Source of the DNA: Gemmatimonadaceae bacterium
Lineage (GTDB): Bacteria; Gemmatimonadota; Gemmatimonadetes; Gemmatimonadales; Gemmatimonadaceae
Direction: 5' to 3'
Assembly: GCA_026786185.1 (NCBI GenBank)
Contig: JAJAYP010000071.1
Location: 1-39,353 of the forward strand
Length of the DNA: 39,353 nucleotides
In this document: piece by piece, positions 33,585 through 39,353 of the stretch
Numbering within the stretch: position 1 is the stretch's first letter
Layout of the letters: every line of letters starts with the position of its first letter
Notes under the pieces: model-generated
Database searches by the model: none
Told to the model about the DNA's origin: nothing
Seen by the model: only the letters and a program-made list of their open reading frames with translations
Made by a program: the position numbers and the translations under genes

Positions 33585-34954
33585 CGGTCGAGTCCTGTCG
33601 ATGTCGCCCGCGAGTCGCCAGGCGTGGGGTTGAGCGGGAGGGTGACGGGTAGCAGTGGCGCGCCGACGGCGCGCTCGAGTGCCGCACGACGGATGATCAC
33701 GTCCGCCTGCAGCGTCGCGAAGCTCGCCTCCGCCTCGCGGTACGCGCGCACCGCGTCGAGCCACTCCACCAGCGTGATCTCGCCTTCGGCATAGGCCACC
33801 TGCGCCGCGCCCAGTGCCGCGCGCGACTCGCCACCCAGCTGCGGCGCGAGCATGGCGAGCTGCGCGTCGGCCGCGCGATACGCGTCGTACACGTCGGCGA
33901 TCTCGCGAGCGATGCGTCGGCGCAGACCTGCCACCTCAGCGGCACGCCGACGGGACTCGGCATCCGCCGCCTCGATTGCGCCACCGCGGCGATCCCACAG
34001 CGGGATCGGAATCGAGAGGCCGGCGACGAATCCGGTGAGGCCCTGCGACGGTGCGCCGGCCACACCGATCCGCTCCGACTTCAGTCCGCCTGCGAGCACG
34101 GGCGTTGGCGTGCGCTCGCGCGCCAGGAGACGGGCATCCGCCGCGGCGGCGAGCGCGTCGAGCTGCGCGGCACGCAGCTCACCGCGACTTCGGAACGCCA
34201 CCGCCAGGAGCGAGTCCCCGCTCGGAGCCGCACCGCGCGAGCCGAGAGTGTCGGCAAGGACGAGGCTCGAAGCGTCGATCGCGTCGACTCCAGACGCGAC
34301 GAGCGACGCGAGCTCGGTGCGCGCCACGCGCCGCGCGAGAATCGCCTCCGCCCGGAGCGCGGCATATCGCGCCGCCTCGAGCTTGAGCCGCCGGTTCGCG
34401 TAGCCCGACAGATCGCCGGCCGCCAGGCGGCGCGCACTTACCCGCAACGCCTCGGTGAATGCCGTCGTCGCCTGGTCCGCGAGTGTGGCGCGTCTGTCGG
34501 CCGCGAGCGCGAGCGCATACGACCGTGTCACCTCGAAGTCGAGCGACGCCTCGGCGACTGCGACTCGCACGTCGGCCGCCTCGCGCCGCACCCGCGCCGC
34601 GTCACGGCGTGCCGAGCGCAGGGCGCCGCGCTCGAGCGGCTGCTCGAGCAGCGCGATGTTCTGGGCGGTGGACTGTCCATCGCCCGACGCTTGTTCACGC
34701 GAGAACGCGAAGACGGGATTGGCATGAGCACGGGCCTGCCGCTCGAGGCCGCGTGCGGCGTTCACCACTTCGCGCGCCGCGACGAGAGCAGGGCTGTGGC
34801 GCCGTGCGCTGGCTCGCGCGCCCTCGAGCGTCAGCCCAGGCGGAGCCTGCGCTGTCGCGATGGTCGAATGAACGAGCATGAAGGCGAGCGCTACGACCGC
34901 GCGCCGCAGTGCACGAGAGACGCGCCATGGGCGCGACGAGAGGAATGCCGACAC
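33581..34954 (-). CDS. TolC-family outer membrane channel of the second RND system
   Basis: A 457-residue outer membrane factor starting with GTG. The N-terminal region has Arg-rich residues, then a hydrophobic signal (AVVALAFMLVHS) and a cut near ATAQA. The TolC repeat pattern is visible in LTLEGARASARRHSPAL, in NPVFAFSREQASG, and in the second half (SIPIPLWDRRGGAIEAADA, then EGEITLVEWLDAVRAYREA). The latter resembles CzcC and CnrC. It overlaps the adaptor gene by 4 bp. The 142 bp between this gene and the His-rich gene contain no gene and no convincing promoter. Confidence 0.88.
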   Translation of the reverse strand: MSAFLSSRPWRVSRALRRAVVALAFMLVHSTIATAQAPPGLTLEGARASARRHSPALVAAREVVNAARGLERQARAHANPVFAFSREQASGDGQSTAQNIALLEQPLERGALRSARRDAARVRREAADVRVAVAEASLDFEVTRSYALALAADRRATLADQATTAFTEALRVSARRLAAGDLSGYANRRLKLEAARYAALRAEAILARRVARTELASLVASGVDAIDASSLVLADTLGSRGAAPSGDSLLAVAFRSRGELRAAQLDALAAAADARLLARERTPTPVLAGGLKSERIGVAGAPSQGLTGFVAGLSIPIPLWDRRGGAIEAADAESRRRAAEVAGLRRRIAREIADVYDAYRAADAQLAMLAPQLGGESRAALGAAQVAYAEGEITLVEWLDAVRAYREAEASFATLQADVIIRRAALERAVGAPLLPVTLPLNPTPGDSRATSTGLDR

Positions 34955-35096
34955 CGCTGTACCCTGCCGTGGCCCCTCGGTGGCGCGACGCGGAGTTGCG
35001 CGCAGCCGTCGACGGGGCGTTCCCGGGAAAAGGATCGACGAGCACCAGCGCGCACCGCGATCTCACGTGGTGGAGATCGGGCGTGACGCTGGTGGG

Positions 35097-35483
35097 TCAG
35101 CGGGCTGGCGGTGCTCGGAGCCGGGGAGGTGGACCGGTGCGGGGGTCGCCGCGTGCGAGTGTCGCGCGACGCACGGGAGTGACGTGCGCGACGCCGACGA
35201 CGCGAGCCGCCGGAACACGCGCCGGGACGGGGATGACGATCGCCAGGCCTTCGATCCGCGTCGGAGCGCCGGTATCCAGGCGAGGGTGCTGATGGTCGTG
35301 ACCGTGCTCCGGCGCCGAGACGGCGGAGACATTTTCGTGCGCATCGGCGACCGCGTGATGCGGGTCGTGCTCGCGCTCGTGCTGATGTGCCGCGCCGTGC
35401 GTCAACGCCTCGCCGGGGACGGCGAAGGTGGTCAATGCGAACACGGCGGCGACGGTCAGCCGGGAGAATGGAGTGCGGCGCAC
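35097..35483 (-). CDS. Small secreted His-rich protein
   Basis: A 128-residue protein starting with GTG at 35483. After a signal peptide (about residues 1-27) comes a His-rich stretch with clusters such as HGAAHQHEREHDPHHAV and HGHDHQH, and then an Arg/Pro-rich end (GPPPRLRAPPAR). It has no named family that I know. Its position ahead of the TolC-adaptor-RND genes recalls the small periplasmic proteins (CzcI type) ahead of czc genes, which often end in RGPP-like residues. It could bind Zn, Co or Ni in the periplasm and help load or regulate the pump. The many His and lack of Met and Cys contrast with the copper-side proteins. Confidence 0.65.
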   Translation of the reverse strand: MRRTPFSRLTVAAVFALTTFAVPGEALTHGAAHQHEREHDPHHAVADAHENVSAVSAPEHGHDHQHPRLDTGAPTRIEGLAIVIPVPARVPAARVVGVAHVTPVRRATLARGDPRTGPPPRLRAPPAR

Positions 35484-35492
35484 GCTGGGAAG

Positions 35493-36602
35493 CTAATCGG
35501 GGGCGAGTCGCGCGACACGATCGCCCGCGTTCTTCACGAGCGCGCGGGCGGAACCGTCGGCCTCGCGCCACATCGCCTGGAACCGCTGGTATTCGGACCG
35601 TGCGCCCACAGTGTTGCCGCGGCGTTCATGGATCTCGCCGCGCCGCAGATGCGACGGTGCCGCCAGCACCAGCTCGAGCATCGCGCCGTTGACGACGGGC
35701 GACTCGTTGGCCAGCGCATACCAGTGTAACGCTTCCTCGTCGCGCCTCAGGGTAAACAACGCCTCCGCACGCAACCACCGCGTATGCACTTCGGCCATCC
35801 GGAATTCGGCGGCATAGATGGGTGGCACGACGTCGTTCGTGGGGCCGAGTATCGCGAGCGCCGCGGTGGGGTCGCCACGCTGGAGCGCCACCGACGCGCG
35901 CACTCCGCGCGCGAGGGTGCGCGCCACCGGCTCCGCGCCCGCCGGCGTGGCGAGCTGCTCGACATTCGTCGCGTTAGCCAGCGCCTCGTCGTACGCACCG
36001 CGGCGGGCGTCGAGCAGCCCGAGCAGATACGCGCGCATCTGCGGCTGCATCCGCGCTGGCATGTCCTCGGCCGACGCCGACGAATCCACGACGGCCGGCC
36101 AGCCGCCAACGATGGCGCGATCGGCGTCGACGTCCCCAGGCGGCACGGGCAGCGCGGCGAGCGCGGTGACCATCGCCTGCACTTCCAGCGGGACGCGCAT
36201 CAGGACCGGCGCGGCCGCGCGCACACCGGCCGCGCTCGCGGCAGTGAGCGCCGCGCGACCAGCACGCCACCGGCCGGCAGCCAGCTCCACTCCCGCCTGC
36301 GCATACCGGAGTTGCGCGGCCTCGCGAGGTGTCGGCGCCCGACGCAGCGACGATTCGACAATGGAGCGCGCCGCCGCGAGGTCGCCGGAGAGCATCGCCA
36401 CCGCCCACACCGGCACCGGGTCGGTGGCATCCGCGCCCCGCACCTCCGCCAGCACCGCTTCGCGGCGCTCGGCGCTTCCGCTTCCGATGGCCGTCAGCGC
36501 GCGGGCCGCGTACGGATGCGGCAGCCCCCTGCGCCGCGCGAGCTGCGTCGCCAGCGAATCGTAGCGGGAGTAGTCATGCTCGCGCCCGGCGAGCTCCATC
36601 AT
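35493..36602 (-). CDS. Tetratricopeptide-like C-terminal part of a split kinase protein
   Basis: A 369-residue helical protein with repeated helix pairs rich in Ala and Leu (for example RWRAGRAALTAASAAG, EALFTLRRDEEALHWYALANE, HLRRGEIHERRG). It starts MMELAGREHDYSRYDSLAT and lies in the same frame as the kinase gene, one codon after that gene's TGA. In related long kinases the residues QAVYLEMARLD...MMELAGREHDY run on without a break, so this is the C-terminal part of that protein. Whether it is made alone, by reinitiation at ATG 36602, is unknown. Upstream GACCC is a poor ribosome site. Confidence 0.75.
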   Translation of the reverse strand: MMELAGREHDYSRYDSLATQLARRRGLPHPYAARALTAIGSGSAERREAVLAEVRGADATDPVPVWAVAMLSGDLAAARSIVESSLRRAPTPREAAQLRYAQAGVELAAGRWRAGRAALTAASAAGVRAAAPVLMRVPLEVQAMVTALAALPVPPGDVDADRAIVGGWPAVVDSSASAEDMPARMQPQMRAYLLGLLDARRGAYDEALANATNVEQLATPAGAEPVARTLARGVRASVALQRGDPTAALAILGPTNDVVPPIYAAEFRMAEVHTRWLRAEALFTLRRDEEALHWYALANESPVVNGAMLELVLAAPSHLRRGEIHERRGNTVGARSEYQRFQAMWREADGSARALVKNAGDRVARLAPD

Positions 36603-36605
36603 GGG

Positions 36606-38486
36606 TCATATGTAGCAGAAGAATCGTTGGTCCAGGCGCGCCATCTCGAGGTAGACCGCCTGCGCCTCCACGATCGATCGCCCTCGCGGCGGGTTGTAGC
36701 GCATCAACGTCTCGGCCAGCAGGAACTTCGCCTCGAGCTCCTCTGGATATTCATCGAGAATGGCGCGATACCGGCGTTCCGCGTCGTCGGCGCGTCCGTG
36801 CACGTAGTCATCGTACGCCTCGAGCAACAGGCTGTCCCGCGAGCCCAGTCGGTCGGCAAACCGCAGGGCGCGCGCGCTCGCCGACAGTGCCGGCTCCCAG
36901 CGCGCGCCCATCCGGCTCGCCAACAATCCGTTCGAGACGGCGAGGCGATAGTGCGCGAGCGCGAAGCCGGTGTCGGCGGTGATGGCCTGACGGAAGTAGT
37001 GCGCAGCGGAGTCGTACAACGCGCTCCGGAGCTGCTGCTCGCCCTCGAGATACGACTTGAGCGCCGACAGCGAGTGCGACGTCTTGGCTGCGGTGGCCGA
37101 GAGGCGAGCGCCGGGCGCGCGCGACTGACTGGCGACGAGTCCGACGGTGAGGCTGTCGACGAGGGCGAAGACTGCCGCCGTGTCGCCCTCGGCCGACGCC
37201 CGCGCCACGCTCGCTCCGGTTGCATTCTCGTCGAACAGGTCGGCCTGCATGCGCATGCGGGCACCGCTCACGTGCACGCTGCCCACGACGTATACGCCCG
37301 CGTCGAGGCGCTTCGCAAGCGCGCGGGGCTCCATCGGTGTTCCCTGCTTCGCGCCGGCCTGCGCGTTCGTGAGCACGGTGGCGACGTCGACGGTACGGTA
37401 GGCGCCGAGCCCGTCGAGATTGCGGGTGAGGAGATCCACCATCCCCCCGCGCAGATAGGAGAAACTTTCGCTCCCATGCACGGCAAAGGGCAGCACGGCG
37501 AGCCGGGCGGGGGCGGCTTCCGCAACCGACGCGCGGCCCCACACGGCCCACATGATACCCGCCGCTGCGATCAGACCCGCCGCCGCGAGCGCGAAGCGAG
37601 GCGCGATTCGGGCGCGCGATGGAGAGACGGCAGTCGTCGAACCCGACAGGCCGGCCTCGTCGAGCGCGTGCGTGAAAGCGACGACCGACGGAAATCGGTC
37701 CTCCGGATTCGTCGCCATCGCCGTCACCAGCGCGGCATCGAGCTCGGCCGAAACCGTGGGGCGTGCGGCCGACACGTGTGGTGGCGGCTCCACGAAACGG
37801 CGCGTGATCAGCTCCTGCGCCGTGCGTCCAGTGAAGGGCGGCCGGCCGGCGAGCATCTCGTAGAGCACGCAGCCCAGCGCGTAGACGTCGCTGCGCGCAT
37901 CCGCCTGATCGCCCGCCGCCTGCTCGGGACTCATGTAGGCCGGCGTGCCGACGCCCATGCCCGTGCCCGTGAGTCGCTCGCTGACGGCCGCGTCCAGCGC
38001 GCGCGCGATGCCGAAGTCGGCGACGAGCGCCTGCCCGGACGCGAGGAGAATGTTCTCCGGCTTGATGTCGCGATGAATGACGCCGTGCTCGTGGGCGTAC
38101 GCGAGGGCGCTCGCCACTTCCCGCGCAAGCTGGAGCGCGTCGCCGAGTGACAGCTGGCCGTCGCGGTCGAGCCGGTCGCGCAACGACTCGCCCTCCACGA
38201 ACGGCATCACGAAATAGAGCAGCGCGCCCGCGGAGCCCGAGTCGTGAAGCGGGAGGATGTGCGGGTGGGTGAGGCCGGCGGCGATCTCGATCTCGCGCAG
38301 GAAGCGCTGTGCACCGACCGAGGCGGCCAGGTCCGGATGCAGCACCTTGATGGCGACGCGTCGCGAATGCTTGAGGTCGCGCGCCAGGTAAACGGTGGCC
38401 ATGCCCCCGCGGCCCAGCTCTCGCTCGATCGCATAGCGCTCCGCCAGCGCCTGTTGCAATGCCGTCGAGTGAGAGTCCGCGGCCAT
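36606..38486 (-). CDS. Serine/threonine protein kinase, truncated by an in-frame TGA
   Basis: A 626-residue membrane-bound kinase. The cytosolic kinase domain spans about 19-275, with the glycine loop LGRGGMATVYLARD, VAIKVLH, the catalytic HRDIKPEN (Asp140), the metal-binding DFG (Asp157) and GTPAYMSPEQ in the activation loop. A membrane segment lies near 290-310 (AAAGLIAAAGIMWAVW), then a domain resembling the TolB/FlgO type (RLAVLPFAVHGSESFSYL, AKRLDAGVYVVGSVHVSGARM) and helical repeats. It ends RFFCYI at a TGA (36608-36606); the same frame goes on into the gene at 35493-36602. The start MAADSH at 38486 is preferred over a longer reading that would overlap the methyltransferase gene. Confidence 0.88.
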   Translation of the reverse strand: MAADSHSTALQQALAERYAIERELGRGGMATVYLARDLKHSRRVAIKVLHPDLAASVGAQRFLREIEIAAGLTHPHILPLHDSGSAGALLYFVMPFVEGESLRDRLDRDGQLSLGDALQLAREVASALAYAHEHGVIHRDIKPENILLASGQALVADFGIARALDAAVSERLTGTGMGVGTPAYMSPEQAAGDQADARSDVYALGCVLYEMLAGRPPFTGRTAQELITRRFVEPPPHVSAARPTVSAELDAALVTAMATNPEDRFPSVVAFTHALDEAGLSGSTTAVSPSRARIAPRFALAAAGLIAAAGIMWAVWGRASVAEAAPARLAVLPFAVHGSESFSYLRGGMVDLLTRNLDGLGAYRTVDVATVLTNAQAGAKQGTPMEPRALAKRLDAGVYVVGSVHVSGARMRMQADLFDENATGASVARASAEGDTAAVFALVDSLTVGLVASQSRAPGARLSATAAKTSHSLSALKSYLEGEQQLRSALYDSAAHYFRQAITADTGFALAHYRLAVSNGLLASRMGARWEPALSASARALRFADRLGSRDSLLLEAYDDYVHGRADDAERRYRAILDEYPEELEAKFLLAETLMRYNPPRGRSIVEAQAVYLEMARLDQRFFCYI

Positions 38487-38569
38487 CGCACGTCCCGACG
38501 TGAAGGTGAGTGTGCTGCAATAGTAGGAGTCGGCGGAACGAGCCGCCAGACAGCGCGGACCGTGGCGGG

Positions 38570-39184
38570 TCAGCGGCGCCGCAGCACGACGTAGGTGAAT
38601 CGCTGCTCGGCGCCGGAGGGCGTGCGGTGGACGTCCCCCAGGCCACGAACGAGGATGAACGAGGAGTCGAACTCGCGGGCGAGTCCTGCTTCGTCGTAGC
38701 GGGCGACGTCGAGCCCGCTGCACCGAGTGGGGCCGTCGGCCGCGAACGTGGCGACGATGAGCGTGCCACTCGGTCGGACTGCTTCCGCCGCCGTCGCGAC
38801 GTACCGCGCGCGGTCATCGGGGGAGGTCAGGAAGTGGAACACCGCTCGATCGTGCCACACGTCGTACGCATCCACGCCAAGGCGTGTTCGAGTGACATCG
38901 CCCTCGATCCAGTCGACTTCGGATGCACGGGTGCCGAGGCGAGCCTTGGCGCGTGCGAGCGCGCTTGCGGAAAGGTCGAGCACCGTGATGCTCCCGAGCC
39001 GGTGTTCGACCACCTCGTCCGCGAACGACGAATCTCCCCCGCCTACATCAATGATCCTGCGCTCAGCACCTCCATTGACGTCACCCAGAAACTCGAGCGA
39101 GCGCGTCGGGCGCGCCTGAAACCAGCTCACTTCATTAGACGGCTTGGTCGAGTACACCCGCTCCCAGTGTGCAACCGGATCCAT
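38570..39184 (-). CDS. Class I SAM-dependent methyltransferase
   Basis: A 204-residue enzyme starting at MDPVAHWERVYS, with GGAGG eight bases before the ATG. It has a Rossmann fold: SAM-binding motif I IIDVGGGDSSFADEV, an acidic residue at the end of the second strand (VLDLSASALARAKARL), WIEGDVTRTRL near the adenine, and DVWHDRAVFHFL at the fourth strand. The WxxxY start and the HDRAVFHFL motif are like thiopurine or small-molecule methyltransferases. The substrate is not shown by the sequence. The longer reading upstream looks non-coding. It is 83 bp before the kinase gene on the same strand. Confidence 0.85.
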   Translation of the reverse strand: MDPVAHWERVYSTKPSNEVSWFQARPTRSLEFLGDVNGGAERRIIDVGGGDSSFADEVVEHRLGSITVLDLSASALARAKARLGTRASEVDWIEGDVTRTRLGVDAYDVWHDRAVFHFLTSPDDRARYVATAAEAVRPSGTLIVATFAADGPTRCSGLDVARYDEAGLAREFDSSFILVRGLGDVHRTPSGAEQRFTYVVLRRR

Positions 39185-39310
39185 ACGGCTCCTCCCGACG
39201 TTGGGCTGGCGCCGCCCTCCTCCGTGGCCCGGAGCGCGGAGTGTCCGGGCAGCAGCAGCTTGCCGACAAGGTGTTGTGCAGGGCCGGCGCCAGCAATGGC
39301 GAGGCGCCGC

Positions 39311-39330
39311 CCATGCCACGCCGGGCATGG
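39311..39330. other. GC-rich hairpin upstream of the methyltransferase gene
   Basis: CCATGCC (39311-39317) pairs with GGCATGG (39324-39330) around a 6-bp loop. GGCGCC elements nearby strengthen structure. It lies upstream of the methyltransferase gene, near the window end. It may be the terminator of a gene beyond the window, but no T-run is visible. Confidence 0.35.
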
Positions 39331-39353
39331 CGCGCGAACGTGACTCCTGGACC

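Noticed and set aside
36606-36608. TGA read as selenocysteine
   Set aside because: No selenocysteine-insertion hairpin or selenoprotein family context was seen; a nonsense change is simpler.
35784-38150. 788-residue plus-strand open frame opposite the kinase
   Set aside because: Low-complexity Arg-rich product opposite a clear kinase gene.
1-39353. Mobile element carrying the metal genes
   Set aside because: No transposase, integrase, direct repeats or tRNA target were recognised; the AGCT repeat is not clearly mobile.

Overview
The window is GC-rich, densely packed DNA from a Gram-negative-type bacterium: it has TolC-type outer membrane channels, lipoproteins and Tat-exported enzymes. The long serine/threonine kinase with a C-terminal tetratricopeptide-like part, and several small secreted proteins without named families, fit Gemmatimonadota best. 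That assignment is inference from gene style, not from a marker gene. No integrase, transposase, tRNA or rRNA was seen.

Region 1 (1-6572, minus strand) is a copper operon read leftward: copZ, a membrane-anchored cupredoxin, copA, csoR, a small secreted Cys/Met protein, an outer membrane beta-barrel protein and a secreted Met/His-rich protein cut by the window edge. It starts from a near-consensus promoter whose start region carries a perfect inverted repeat of the CsoR type. Region 2 (6690-12463) holds a Tat-exported molybdopterin enzyme of the sulfite oxidase family, a DUF4198/NTF2-like fusion, a 19-cysteine copper storage protein, and a P1B ATPase in which the metal-binding cysteines of the N-terminal domain are gone and the membrane motif is CPD. 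Region 3 (12492-15780, minus) is a translationally coupled operon: outer membrane protein, two-domain multicopper oxidase, ZIP transporter. It lies behind a DtxR-box-like palindrome.

Region 4 (15781-17530) has tandem ~205-bp units built around AGCT every 7 bp, then a Met-rich lipoprotein and a small membrane protein. A stray copy of the repeat supplies the stop codon of cusA. Region 5 (17513-23911, minus) is cusC-cusB-cusA, preceded by a second small secreted Cys/Met protein. Region 6 (24067-28970) is a sulfur and thiol module: persulfide dioxygenase-rhodanese, ArsR regulator, a frameshifted ccdA, a DsbA-like lipoprotein, two YeeE/YedE half-transporters and a divergent half-size TauE/SafE exporter.

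Region 7 (28939-35483, minus) is a second heavy-metal RND system (His-rich secreted protein, TolC, adaptor, pump) with a different substrate signature. Region 8 (35493-39184, minus) is a methyltransferase and a kinase/TPR protein split by a single in-frame TGA.

Taken together, copper is handled at every level: cytosolic sensing (CsoR), carrying (CopZ), storage (Csp), export across the inner membrane (two P1B ATPases), periplasmic oxidation and binding (multicopper oxidase, cupredoxin, Met-rich proteins) and export through the outer membrane (Cus). The neighbouring sulfur genes fit copper's damage to thiols and its affinity for sulfur species, but that link is inferred from position only.
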